Translations under genes and position numbers: made by a program
Shown: positions 1 through 7,527 of the stretch, one piece after another
How the letters are laid out: each line of letters starts with the position of its first letter
How positions within the stretch are numbered: position 1 is the first letter of the stretch
The notes under the pieces: generated by a model
Told to the model about the DNA's origin: nothing
Seen by the model: the letters and a program-made list of their open reading frames with translations, nothing else
Database searches by the model: none
Source of the DNA: an uncultured Oscillibacter sp.
GTDB lineage: Bacteria > Bacillota > Clostridia > Oscillospirales > Oscillospiraceae
Assembly (NCBI GenBank): GCA_946183175.1
Contig: CAMHBH010000052.1
Span: 1 to 13,543 of the forward strand
Direction of reading: 5' to 3'
DNA length: 13,543 bases

Positions 1-1203
1 GCCGCCCGTCTCGCGCACGACGGGCACCGTGCCGTAGCGCATGGCAATCATCTGGCTCAGTCCGCAAGGCTCGCTTCTGGAGGGCATGAGGAACAGGTCG
101 GCGCCGGAGTAAATCGCCATGGAGAGGTCTTCGTTGTAGTCGAGCGCGACGGCCATACGGCCCTGGTACTGCTGTCCGGCCCAGCGGAAGAACTCCTCAT
201 ATTTCTGGTCGCCCTTGCCGAGCATGACCAACTGCATGGGCAGTCCCATCATGTCGTGAATGACCTCGCAGACGAGGTCGAGGCCCTTGTGCGAAACGAG
301 GCGGCTTACAATGCCCACAATCGGCATATCGGGCTCCTCGCGCAGTCCGAGCATACGCTGTAATTCGGCCTTGTCTTTCGCCTTGCCTTCCATGTCGCCG
401 ACGGAGTAGTTGTAGGCGATGCGCTTGTCGGTGGCGGGGTCGAAAACCTCCGTGTCGATTCCGTTCAGGACGCCGTGGAGCTTGTATTCGCACTGCCGCA
501 TAATGCTTTCGAGGCGGTGCGCGAAATAGGCCATTTTGAGTTCGTTGGCGTAGGTCGGCGAGACGGTCGTCACGGCGTCGGCGCTGAGAATCGCGCCTTT
601 GAGGAGGTTCAAATCGCCGTCCATGAGCATGGTACCGTCCTGCACCCAGCCCGGGTCGAGGCCGAACAGGTCGCCGAGGACGTAGGGGTTGAAGCGGCCC
701 TGATACTCAATGTTGTGGATGGTGAAGACCGTCTTAATGGAGCGGTAGCGGTCTTCCCTTACGCCGTCGTCCTTGAGGTAGATGGGCACGAGGGCGGTCT
801 GCCAGTCGTTGGCGCTGATGACTTCCGGCCAGAAGGCGAGGCGGTCAAGCATGCGCACGACCGCGCGGGAGAAGAACGCGTAGCGCTCGCCGTCGTCGAG
901 GTAGCCGTAGAGTTCCGGGCGGTCGAAATACTGCTCGTTGTCGAAAAAGTACCATGTTACGCCGTCCTTCTTCATGGAGAACAGGCCGCAGTAGATATGC
1001 CGCCACGCGAGGTCGACGTAATCGTAGCATTCAAAGGTGAGCTGGTCGCCGTAGCGGTCCCGGATTCTGCGGTACAGAGGGAGGGCTACCGCCACTTCCG
1101 CCCCTTCGCGGGCGAGAGCGGGAGGCAGGGAACCCGCCACGTCGCCGAGACCGCCGGTCTTGGCGAAGGGGGCGGCCTCGCTGGTCACGTATAATATCTT
1201 CAT
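1..1203 (-). CDS. glgA: Glycogen synthase (ADP-glucose type), C-terminus cut by window edge
   Basis: This GT5-family glucosyltransferase adds glucose from ADP-glucose to the non-reducing end of alpha-1,4-glucan in the cytoplasm. The reading frame is open from ATG at 1203 to base 1, giving 401 residues. The family is usually about 475-480 residues, so roughly 75-80 are missing beyond the edge. The N-terminus has the ADP-glucose motif KTGGL at residues 15-19. ANDWQT is at 131-136, HNIEYQG at 163-169, NGID at 247-250 and RLxxxKG at 301-307. The C-terminal catalytic segment PSRSEPCGLSQ begins at 374, with the conserved Glu at 378, and the ETGG just before the edge is the start of the usual TGGL motif. 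The start is supported by AAGGAG about 9 bases upstream. It is the last gene of glgB-C-D-A, 138 bases after glgD, with a stem-loop in the gap. I see no promoter of its own, so it probably depends on read-through. Confidence 0.97.
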   Translation of the reverse strand, partial: MKILYVTSEAAPFAKTGGLGDVAGSLPPALAREGAEVAVALPLYRRIRDRYGDQLTFECYDYVDLAWRHIYCGLFSMKKDGVTWYFFDNEQYFDRPELYGYLDDGERYAFFSRAVVRMLDRLAFWPEVISANDWQTALVPIYLKDDGVREDRYRSIKTVFTIHNIEYQGRFNPYVLGDLFGLDPGWVQDGTMLMDGDLNLLKGAILSADAVTTVSPTYANELKMAYFAHRLESIMRQCEYKLHGVLNGIDTEVFDPATDKRIAYNYSVGDMEGKAKDKAELQRMLGLREEPDMPIVGIVSRLVSHKGLDLVCEVIHDMMGLPMQLVMLGKGDQKYEEFFRWAGQQYQGRMAVALDYNEDLSMAIYSGADLFLMPSRSEPCGLSQMIAMRYGTVPVVRETGG

Positions 1204-1261
1204 AGATATCAACTCCTTATGATTCCTATGCTATTTCCTGACAGCCCGCGTTACCGTGAAA

Positions 1262-1310
1262 GAATGAGGTCTCCGACGGTGTCCGATAGAGCCGCCGCCG
1301 GAGACCATTC
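1262..1310 (-). terminator. Stem-loop between glgD and glgA (partial terminator or processing site)
   Basis: GGTCTCCG at 1268-1275 pairs perfectly with CGGAGACC at 1299-1306. GAAT/ATTC (1262-1265 with 1307-1310) can extend the stem after a two-base bulge. On the minus strand the hairpin is followed by a moderately T-rich stretch (ATTCTTTC). It lies about 32 bases after the glgD stop and about 60 bases before the glgA start. With such a weak T-run it may lower glgA expression or protect the upstream mRNA end rather than end transcription fully. Confidence 0.45.
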
Positions 1311-1341
1311 TACATCATGACGGAGGAAAAATCAAGCCTTA

Positions 1342-2454
1342 TTACACGCTCCGATTCTTCTCCACAACAATCGGGTGCGTCGGATAGCCCATCAGGCGAT
1401 GATTCTCCTGAATTTCGACGTTCTTGTCGCCGATAATGCACTCGACCACGGCACCCTTGCGGACAACGGCGTCACGGAACAGAATGCACCCGCGCACGAC
1501 CGCGCCCTCTTCCACGACGACGCCCGAGAACAGGATGGAGTTCTCGACCGTGCCGGCGATGAAGCAGCCGTCGTTCATGAGGGAGTTGGCGATATGGCCG
1601 CTGGGGGCGACGTAGGCGGAGGACTTGTCGACGGCCTTGCCGATAATCGGGCGGGCGGGCGTGAACAGGTCGGCGCGGACGCCCGCGTCCAGCAGTTGCA
1701 TGCTCCGGTCGTAGTATTCCTGTACGGAGCGAATCTGGGCGGCGTAGCCGTTCCAGATGTAGGCCTGAATCTTCAACTGGTCTTTGCGGGCCTGAAGGAC
1801 GCTCCGGCGCCAGCTGTACTCGTTGCGGGAGGTGCAGTCGTCGACGACCTGCTTGAGCAGGGCCGTGGAGATGATGAAGGTATCGAGGCCGCGGTGCCCG
1901 CGCGGGTGGGCGAGGTGTACGAGCACTTCCTTGACGCGGTTGTTCTCGTCGAGTTCGAAGTAGGTACCGTCGTCAATCTCGAAGCAGTCCGCGCCCATGA
2001 CGACCGTGATGTCGGCCTTGGTTTCGAGGTGCTGGGCGAAGATGTCGTTAATCGGGAGGTTGGCCACGAGGTCGCCGTCGCTGAGCACGACGTAGTCCTG
2101 CCGGATGGTGTCGAGGTAGGAGCGGATTCCGGCGAGGGCCTCGACGTTGCCGCGGTAGGGCATGAGGGCGCGGCTGGAGTCGTAGTTAAACGGGGGCAGG
2201 AAGCGCAGGCCGCCGCGCTTGCGGGACAAGTCCCACGCCTTGCCGGTGCCGAGGTGGTCGAGCAGGCTCTGGTACTGTCCGTGCGTCACGACGCCGACAT
2301 CGGTAATGCCCGCGTTGACCATGTTCGAGAGCGCGAAGTCCACCGCGCGGTAGCGTCCGCCGAAGGGGATGGACGCCGAACAGCGGGGGCCTACCAGCTC
2401 TTTGAGGCCGGCGCGCTCTTCATTGGCAAAGATAATTCCGTGCAGTCCATTCAT
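1342..2454 (-). CDS. glgD: GlgD, non-catalytic partner subunit of ADP-glucose pyrophosphorylase
   Basis: The 370-residue protein is a nucleotidyltransferase fold followed by left-handed beta-helix repeats, like GlgC. The positions expected to bind nucleotide are degenerate. Where GlgC has GGQGSRL, this protein has ANEERAGLKEL (residues 10-20); where GlgC has YKGTANA it has YRGNVEA (100-106); and the GDH of GlgC is replaced by DGD near 126-128. PFGGRYRAVDFALSN (30-44) keeps the family backbone. In Bacillota, GlgD forms a heterotetramer with GlgC and stimulates or tunes it, and that is the inferred role here. ATG at 2454 overlaps the glgC stop by four bases (ATGA), and a strong site, GAGGAGGTG, sits inside the end of glgC, so the two are probably translationally coupled at matched amounts. 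Confidence 0.95.
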   Translation of the reverse strand: MNGLHGIIFANEERAGLKELVGPRCSASIPFGGRYRAVDFALSNMVNAGITDVGVVTHGQYQSLLDHLGTGKAWDLSRKRGGLRFLPPFNYDSSRALMPYRGNVEALAGIRSYLDTIRQDYVVLSDGDLVANLPINDIFAQHLETKADITVVMGADCFEIDDGTYFELDENNRVKEVLVHLAHPRGHRGLDTFIISTALLKQVVDDCTSRNEYSWRRSVLQARKDQLKIQAYIWNGYAAQIRSVQEYYDRSMQLLDAGVRADLFTPARPIIGKAVDKSSAYVAPSGHIANSLMNDGCFIAGTVENSILFSGVVVEEGAVVRGCILFRDAVVRKGAVVECIIGDKNVEIQENHRLMGYPTHPIVVEKNRSV

Positions 2455-3662
2455 TTTCTGGACACCTCCTCACCGTTCTGGCTGAGCATCTTGTTGGCGG
2501 CGACGGTGCGTCCCTCCGCCACGTCACAGCCGGGAGCAAGCACCGTCAGGCCCCACGTCGCCGGGTCGCTTTCCTCCGGACGGGCGCCCACACGGGCGTT
2601 TTTGCCGATATGGCAGTTTTCGCCGAGAATGGCGTATTCGACGACCGCGCCCTCCTCGACTTTCGCGCCGGGGAGCAGGACGGAGTAGCTGACCTGCGCG
2701 CCCGCGCCCACGGAGACGTTGGGCGAGAGAACCGCGTTCTCGACCTTGCCGTAGATTTCGCACCCGCGGTTGATGGCGCTGTGGGTGACGGTCGCGGAGG
2801 CGTCGACGAACGTCGGCGGCGCGTTGACGGAGCGGGCGTAGATGGGCCACGTCGTGTCGATGAGGTCGAGGCCCGAGGACGGGGAGAGCATATCCATGTT
2901 GGCGTCCCAGAGGGATTCCAGCGTGCCGACGTCCTTCCAGTAGCCCTTGAAGCGGTAGGCGATGAGCTTCTCGTTGTTGCCCAGCATGGCGGGAATGATA
3001 TTCTTGCCGAAGTCGTTCTCGGACTTGGGGTTGGCCTCGTCTTCCGTCAGGTACTTCCTCATTTCCTTCCAGGAGAAGACGTAGATACCCATGGAGGCCA
3101 GGTTGCTCTTGGGCTGCTTGGGTTTCTCGGCGAACTCGGTGATATTGTCCTCGGCGTCGACGCTCATGATACCGAAGCGGGGGGCCTCGGCCCAGGGCAC
3201 TTCCATGACGGAAATCGTGCAGACGGCACCCTTTTCTTTGTGGAGGCGAACCATCTCGGAGTAGTCCTGCTTGTAGATGTGGTCGCCGGAGAGCACGACG
3301 ACGTAATCGGGGTCATACATGTCGATGAAGCCGATGTTCTGGTAGATGGCGTTGGCGGTGCCCTTGTACCAGGACGCGCCGGTAGCGGTCTGGTAGGGCG
3401 GGAGGATGTGGACGCCGCCGGAGGAGCCGTCGAGGTCCCACGGCTGACCACTGCCAATGTAGCTGTTGAGCTCCAGAGGCCGGTACTGCGTCAGTACGCC
3501 CACGGTGTCAATGCCGGAGTTGATGCAGTTGGAGAGGGGGAAGTCAATGATGCGGTACTTGCCGCCGAAGGGGACGGCGGGCTTGGCCACGTTGCTGGTG
3601 AGGACGTACAGGCGGCTTCCCTGTCCGCCGGCCAGCAACATGGCGATACACTCTTTCTTCAT
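2451..3662 (-). CDS. glgC: Glucose-1-phosphate adenylyltransferase (ADP-glucose pyrophosphorylase), catalytic subunit
   Basis: GlgC converts ATP and glucose-1-phosphate to ADP-glucose and pyrophosphate, the committed step of glycogen synthesis. The 403-residue protein has the nucleotide loop AGGQGSRL at 11-18, PFGGKYRIIDFPLSN at 31-45, YKGTANA at 99-105, SGDHIY at 125-130 (metal-binding Asp127) and EKP at 179-181 (Lys180, the glucose-1-phosphate lysine of the family). A C-terminal beta-helix with hexapeptide-like repeats covers roughly 285-370. I chose the ATG at 3662 because AAGGAG lies 11 bases upstream and the protein then starts at the usual MKKECIAMLLAGG. A start 11 codons upstream is possible but adds an unconserved leader. 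The gene is 61 bases after glgB and overlaps glgD by four bases. The missing catalytic features of GlgD are intact here, fitting a catalytic/regulatory pair. Confidence 0.97.
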   Translation of the reverse strand: MKKECIAMLLAGGQGSRLYVLTSNVAKPAVPFGGKYRIIDFPLSNCINSGIDTVGVLTQYRPLELNSYIGSGQPWDLDGSSGGVHILPPYQTATGASWYKGTANAIYQNIGFIDMYDPDYVVVLSGDHIYKQDYSEMVRLHKEKGAVCTISVMEVPWAEAPRFGIMSVDAEDNITEFAEKPKQPKSNLASMGIYVFSWKEMRKYLTEDEANPKSENDFGKNIIPAMLGNNEKLIAYRFKGYWKDVGTLESLWDANMDMLSPSSGLDLIDTTWPIYARSVNAPPTFVDASATVTHSAINRGCEIYGKVENAVLSPNVSVGAGAQVSYSVLLPGAKVEEGAVVEYAILGENCHIGKNARVGARPEESDPATWGLTVLAPGCDVAEGRTVAANKMLSQNGEEVSRK

Positions 3663-3723
3663 GTTCTTTCCAGCTCCTTTGCCTGATGTTATCAATTTAA
3701 GCGCGTGGTTTCACACGCAAAAA

Positions 3724-5706
3724 TTACGTCTCGCTGTCGCGCTCCATCTTCCCGGCGATTCTGCGCCGCCCGCGGAGGGAGGGGTCGGTCTTGCGCTTCT
3801 TGGGGAGTTTGCCCACGCCGCGCAGGAACACCGCGCCGAACGGCGGAATCTTGATACTCACGGAGGCGTCCTTGCCGTGCGAGGGGATGTCCTCCACGGC
3901 GAGGGGTTCCTTGTCGTAGAAGTCGCCGCCGCCGAACTCCGTCCGGTCGGTCGTGAACACCGGGACAAACTGCCGGTTCGACGGCACGCCGACGCGGTAG
4001 CCGTCGTACTGGTTGGGGGAGAAGTTCACGGCGCAGAGGAGGTTGTGCCCCTGTTTGTCCTTGCGCAGGAAGATGACGACGTTGTTCTGGTTGTCGTCGG
4101 GCACGAGCCACTCGAAGCCCGTCCAGTCGAAGTCGACTTCCCAGAGTTCTTTCGTCTTGCGGTAGAACGCGTTCGCCTCCTTGAAAAAGAGGTGCAGTTC
4201 CTGATTGCTCTTCTTTTCGAGCAGGTACCAGTCGAGTTGCTGGTTGGAGTGCCACTCGTTCCACTGACCGATTTCCGGGCCCATGAACAGGAGCTTCTTC
4301 CCGGGGTGGGCCAGCAGATAGGCGTAGAAGCCGCGCGTACAACGGAGCTGGTTTTCGTAGTCGCCGGGCATTTTGCCGACGACGGAGCCTTTCATGTGTA
4401 CGACCTCGTCATGGGAGATGGGGAGCACGTAGTTCTCCGAAAACGCGTACATGAAGGAGAACGTGATGTCCTTGTGGTTGTCCTTGCGGAACCAGGGGTC
4501 GAGTTTGAGGTAGTGGCACATGTCGTTCATCCAGCCCATGTTCCACTTGAGGTTGAATCCGAGGGCCTCGTTGTTCTCGTCGCCGTCGACGGGCGGGTGT
4601 GTGACATTCGGCCACGCCGTGGACTCCTCCGCAATCATCAAGACGTTGGGGTTGCGGTCGAAGACGACTTTGTTGAGATTCTGGAGGAACTTAATCGCTT
4701 CCAGGTTGTGGTTGCCGCCGAACTTGTTGGGCGTCCACGCGCCGCCCTGGCGGTCGTAGTCGAGGTAGAGCATGGAGGCGACGGCGTCGACGCGCAGTCC
4801 GTCGACGTGGTACTCTTCCAGCCAGTAGCGCGCCGAGGAGTACAGGAAACTGCACACCTCCGGGCGTCCGTAGTCGAAGACGCGCGTGCCCCAGCTCGCG
4901 TGCTCCCACTTGTTGGGGTCGGTGTACTCGTAGCAGGGGGTGCCGTCGAACTCGTAGAGGCCCTGGGCGTCCTTGCAGAAGTGGGACGGAACCCAGTCCA
5001 AAATGACGGTGATTCCGTTCTCGTGCATGTGGTTGACGAACCACATGAAGTCTTTCGGGGTACCGTAGCGGGAAGTGGGGGCGAAGTAGCCTGTACACTG
5101 GTAGCCCCACGAGTCGTCGAGGGGGTGTTCGGTGACGGGGAGCAGTTCGATAGCGGTGTAGCCCATGTCGCGGACGTAGGCGGCGAGCTGTTTGGCCAAG
5201 TCGCGGTAGTCGATGAAGTCGCCGTTGTCGCGCAGACGCCACGAGCCGAGGTGTACTTCGTAGATGTTCAGCGGGGACTCGTAGACGGGCTGTTTGGCGC
5301 GGCGGGCGCGGAAGGCGCTGTCCGACCACGGGAAACCGGAGATGTCGTAGAGTTTGCTGGCGGTGGCGGGGCGGGTCTCGGTATGGAATCCGTAGGGGTC
5401 GGCTTTGAGGCGGGTCACGCCGTCCTTGCCGCGCACGGCGAGTTTGTAGGTGTCGAACTCCTTTAGGCCGGGGATGAAGCCCTCCCAAAGTTCGCCGTTG
5501 CGTTTGAGGGGATTGGCGGTCTCGTCCCAGTTGTTGAACTCTCCCACGATAGAAACGCCTTGGGCGCGGGGGGCCCATGTACGGAAACGCCAGCCGTGCG
5601 CTCCGTTGCGCGTCTCCGGGTGCGCGCCGAAATAGCGCCATCCGTCCGTCAGGATACCCTCGTGGAATCTCTGCTGCTCATTTTTTTTGGCTACAGTTTT
5701 TTCCAT
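3724..5706 (-). CDS. glgB: 1,4-alpha-glucan branching enzyme
   Basis: GlgB cuts alpha-1,4-glucan chains and rejoins them as alpha-1,6 branches. The 660-residue protein has an N-terminal CBM48-type beta-sandwich (about 30-115, with FRTWAPRAQGVSIVGEFNNW near 41-60). A GH13 barrel follows, with region I DWVPSH (237-242), region II GLRVDAVAS with nucleophile Asp307, region III MIAEES with acid/base Glu360, and region IV SHDE with Asp433. All catalytic residues are present. The start at 5706 is supported by AAGGAGAGGAG about 12 bases upstream; the frame stays open a further 54 codons, but that stretch runs through the promoter and is not conserved-looking. The last 28 or so residues form a strongly basic tail after the normal C-terminal beta domain. 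It is first in glgB-C-D-A and has the operon promoter. Confidence 0.97.
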   Translation of the reverse strand: MEKTVAKKNEQQRFHEGILTDGWRYFGAHPETRNGAHGWRFRTWAPRAQGVSIVGEFNNWDETANPLKRNGELWEGFIPGLKEFDTYKLAVRGKDGVTRLKADPYGFHTETRPATASKLYDISGFPWSDSAFRARRAKQPVYESPLNIYEVHLGSWRLRDNGDFIDYRDLAKQLAAYVRDMGYTAIELLPVTEHPLDDSWGYQCTGYFAPTSRYGTPKDFMWFVNHMHENGITVILDWVPSHFCKDAQGLYEFDGTPCYEYTDPNKWEHASWGTRVFDYGRPEVCSFLYSSARYWLEEYHVDGLRVDAVASMLYLDYDRQGGAWTPNKFGGNHNLEAIKFLQNLNKVVFDRNPNVLMIAEESTAWPNVTHPPVDGDENNEALGFNLKWNMGWMNDMCHYLKLDPWFRKDNHKDITFSFMYAFSENYVLPISHDEVVHMKGSVVGKMPGDYENQLRCTRGFYAYLLAHPGKKLLFMGPEIGQWNEWHSNQQLDWYLLEKKSNQELHLFFKEANAFYRKTKELWEVDFDWTGFEWLVPDDNQNNVVIFLRKDKQGHNLLCAVNFSPNQYDGYRVGVPSNRQFVPVFTTDRTEFGGGDFYDKEPLAVEDIPSHGKDASVSIKIPPFGAVFLRGVGKLPKKRKTDPSLRGRRRIAGKMERDSET

Positions 5707-5751
5707 AAAGCTGGTACTCCTCTCCTTCCAAGCGGTACGCGGAACCGGGGC

Positions 5752-5771
5752 GGCGGACAGGGGTTTCCGCC
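5752..5771 (-). promoter_or_regulatory. Small hairpin in the glgB 5' leader
   Basis: GGCGGA at 5752-5757 pairs with TCCGCC at 5766-5771 around an 8-base loop. It lies in the predicted ~87-base glgB leader, well upstream of the ribosome binding site. It might stabilise the transcript. At this GC content a 6-bp stem can arise by chance, so this is only a note. Confidence 0.2.
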
Positions 5772-5799
5772 CGTTATCGGGTCCATAAAAAACTATTCT

Positions 5800-5829
5800 A
5801 TTATAGCGCTTTTTTGTGGAAATCGTCAA
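5800..5829 (-). promoter_or_regulatory. Sigma-A-type promoter of the glgBCDA operon
   Basis: On the minus strand, TTGACG (5824-5829) and TATAAT (5800-5805) are separated by 18 bases containing an A-run. Eleven of twelve consensus positions match. The predicted transcription start is near 5793, giving a leader of about 87 bases before the glgB ATG. Confidence 0.85.
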
Positions 5830-5835
5830 GCGGAG

Positions 5836-5858
5836 TTCTTGTCGAAAACAGGCAAGAA
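5836..5858. promoter_or_regulatory. Dyad-symmetric site just upstream of the glg -35 box (candidate operator)
   Basis: TTCTTGTC (5836-5843) and GGCAAGAA (5851-5858) form an eight-position dyad, seven standard pairs and one G-T pair, around a 7-base A-rich centre. The centre lies about 54 bases upstream of the predicted glg start, a typical place for an activator or repressor site. Read on the plus strand it is followed by a T-rich tract and resembles a terminator, but no plus-strand gene precedes it. I favour an operator. The binding protein is unknown. Confidence 0.4.
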
Positions 5859-5920
5859 ATTTGTTCATTTTCCCTAAAAAGAGGGCCGGGTTCGGTTTCG
5901 CGCTTTACACGGAGAAACCC

Positions 5921-5945
5921 CCGCCCGCAATTCGGCGCGGGGCGG
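5921..5945 (-). terminator. GC-rich hairpin after the amidotransferase gene (weak terminator candidate)
   Basis: CCGCCCGC (5921-5928) pairs with 5937-5945 with one bulged base, forming a GC-only stem of about 8 bp with an 8-base loop. It starts 6 bases past the stop codon of the gene at 5951-6553. On the minus strand the hairpin is followed by GGGTTTCTCC, which is poor in T. Position favours termination of the holB unit before the glg promoter; composition does not make it certain. Confidence 0.35.
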
Positions 5946-5950
5946 CGATT

Positions 5951-6553
5951 TCAGGCGTTTTCGCGGCAGAGTTCCACGAAGGCACGGAAGACGCGTTCGC
6001 CGACGGGGCCGGGGAGGCGTTCGGGGTGCCACTGTACGCCCCAGACTGGGAGGCGCGTATGCCGGAACGCTTCTACAATGCCGTCGGGGGCCCACTGTTC
6101 GGCGCGGAGGCCGCCGCCGAGACGGTCTACCGCCTGATGGTGCGCGCTGTTCACACTTTCGGCGTCGAAGGGCCCCGGCGCACTCCGTACCGGGTGCGTA
6201 CGGTCTACGCCGTCGATTTGCGTATGCCCGGGGATGTCCTGCGAGAGCGTCCCGCCGAAGAATACGTTGATACTCTGCATGCCCCGGCAGATACCGAGTA
6301 CGGGCTTGTGTAAAGCCGCGAAGCGTTCCAGCAAATCCAGTTCGAGGGCGTCGCGTGCGGGGTCGAGGTTGCGCGAGGCCGTGTTCGACTGCCCGTAGCG
6401 CCACGGTTCCATGTCCCCGCCGCCGGGGAGTAACAGCCCGTTACACGCCTCCGGGGTGCCGTCGAAACACGCCCGCCCCCCGGCGCGCTCCACCGCGCGG
6501 ACATAGTTCCCGTACTTGCGCGGTTCTCCGGGTATCCACAGCGTTGGCGTCAT
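5951..6553 (-). CDS. Class I glutamine amidotransferase, peptidase C26 / gamma-glutamyl-GABA hydrolase type
   Basis: This 200-residue cytosolic hydrolase has the full triad of the class I amidotransferase fold: Cys89 in GICRG, with His176 and Glu178 in VQWHPE. LLPGGGDMEP (41-50) is the usual oxyanion-side strand, and NSAHHQAVDRLGGGL (135-149) is typical of the PuuD-like branch. Relatives hydrolyse gamma-glutamyl amides such as gamma-glutamyl-GABA, but no polyamine genes are nearby, so the substrate is left open. It is about 50 residues shorter than PuuD and has a compact N-terminus. The start is supported by TAGGAGG about 10 bases upstream. It lies 51 bases after the HAD gene and is probably the last gene of the holB-ricT-HAD unit. 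Confidence 0.85.
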   Translation of the reverse strand: MTPTLWIPGEPRKYGNYVRAVERAGGRACFDGTPEACNGLLLPGGGDMEPWRYGQSNTASRNLDPARDALELDLLERFAALHKPVLGICRGMQSINVFFGGTLSQDIPGHTQIDGVDRTHPVRSAPGPFDAESVNSAHHQAVDRLGGGLRAEQWAPDGIVEAFRHTRLPVWGVQWHPERLPGPVGERVFRAFVELCRENA

Positions 6554-6604
6554 GTGCGTCGCCTCCTACGGCAGTTTCCAACAGTATACGCCGCGCGCCG
6601 GAAA

Positions 6605-7447
6605 TTAATAGCGGCGGTCTAAAATTTCGATGATATCGGCAATCGCGCCGTCGGCGCAGTCGCCGACGATGGTCGCTCCGCAGTCGCGCACGGCCCGCAC
6701 GCAGTTGGACGGCGCGAACCCCTCCGCCGCCGCTTGTAGCATTGAAATGTCGTTGGCCTCGTCCCCGGCGCAGTAGACGTGCCCCGGCGCGATTCCAAGA
6801 CGCGCCGCAAGGCGTAAGACCATACTGCCCTTTGTCGCGCCCCTCGCCGTGACTTCCAACAGCGTCCGCGCCGTGAAGAAGACTTCACAGTTTGCCGCCC
6901 AGTCGCGCGCGAGAACCGCTTCCTGTACGCGCTCTAAAACCTCGTGGTCGTCCTCGAACATCATCTTCAGTACGGGGCGCGGCACGTCCGACACCGCCGC
7001 GCGCGGCTCCACCGGTACGCGCGTAATCTGTTCGTGCAGGCGGGTGTACTGGTTCGGGCGCACGGCGTAGACGATATCGTGTGTGTCGTAGAGTTCCAGC
7101 CCGGCGGAGGGGAAAAGCGACAAAATCTCCTCGGCGCGGTCGGGCACGCCGTCGGGCAGGGGGAGAATGTCGGCGTAGGCGTGTGTGCGGAAATCGTAGA
7201 GGGCGGCGCCGTTCGCGACGACGAAGGGCGCGTTACAGGGAATATCCGCCGCGAAATTCCGGATGGACGGCACGGCGCGCCCCGTGGAAATTGTGAAGAT
7301 TCCGCCGTTGCCCATGAAGTGGGACAGCGCGTCGAGATTGCGCGGCGGAATCACCGGGGCCGGACTGCCCGAAAGAAACGCCTTTTCCGTATTCAAGAGC
7401 GTGTTGTCGTAGTCGCTGGCGAGCAGTACGCCCGTAAACTTTCCCAT
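6605..7447 (-). CDS. Cof-type HAD-superfamily phosphatase (subclass IIB)
   Basis: The 280-residue protein has all four HAD motifs: DYDNT (12-16, nucleophile Asp12 and acid/base Asp14), ISTGR with Ser54, Lys206 in GATKGS, and GDEANDISML (228-237) for magnesium. The long insert between motifs II and III is the C2B cap that defines the Cof/IIB group. These are cytosolic phosphatases acting on sugar phosphates, pyridoxal phosphate or flavin phosphates. The sequence does not tell which. The start at 7447 has AAGGAGG upstream at good spacing. It is 65 bases after ricT and 51 bases before the amidotransferase, so it is probably in the same transcript. Its position beside glycogen genes does not by itself assign a sugar-phosphate substrate. 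Confidence 0.88.
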   Translation of the reverse strand: MGKFTGVLLASDYDNTLLNTEKAFLSGSPAPVIPPRNLDALSHFMGNGGIFTISTGRAVPSIRNFAADIPCNAPFVVANGAALYDFRTHAYADILPLPDGVPDRAEEILSLFPSAGLELYDTHDIVYAVRPNQYTRLHEQITRVPVEPRAAVSDVPRPVLKMMFEDDHEVLERVQEAVLARDWAANCEVFFTARTLLEVTARGATKGSMVLRLAARLGIAPGHVYCAGDEANDISMLQAAAEGFAPSNCVRAVRDCGATIVGDCADGAIADIIEILDRRY

Positions 7448-7465
7448 GTCGCGCCTCCTTTGTGT

Positions 7466-7527
7466 TCAATGGTTGTTCGGACAGTCTGACCAGTCAGGCC
7501 GAATGTTGCGTCTCAACGGTTGTTCGG
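7466..7527. repeat. Pair of 15-base direct repeats at the ricT end and ricT-HAD gap
   Basis: TCAACGGTTGTTCGG (7513-7527, the last five codons of ricT read on the opposite strand) recurs as TCAATGGTTGTTCGG at 7466-7480, with 14 of 15 bases identical and a 47-base offset. A short CTGAC/GTCAG inverted repeat lies between the copies. It may be a remnant of a local tandem duplication of the ricT 3' end. Confidence 0.5.

Noticed and set aside
475..2688. Long plus-strand frames opposite glgA and glgD (475-1194 and 1375-2688)
   Set aside because: Same shadow pattern; no supporting ribosome binding sites or motifs, and the minus-strand genes are certain.
3466..5466. A 666-codon open frame on the plus strand opposite glgB/glgC
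   Set aside because: It is antisense to glgB, whose motifs are complete. Its translation is monotonous Val/Glu/Ala/Gly with no family match, as expected from GC-rich codon use on the other strand.
6554..6604. TATACT on the minus strand as a separate promoter for the amidotransferase
   Set aside because: No acceptable -35 box is found at 16-18 bases; read-through from the HAD gene is simpler.
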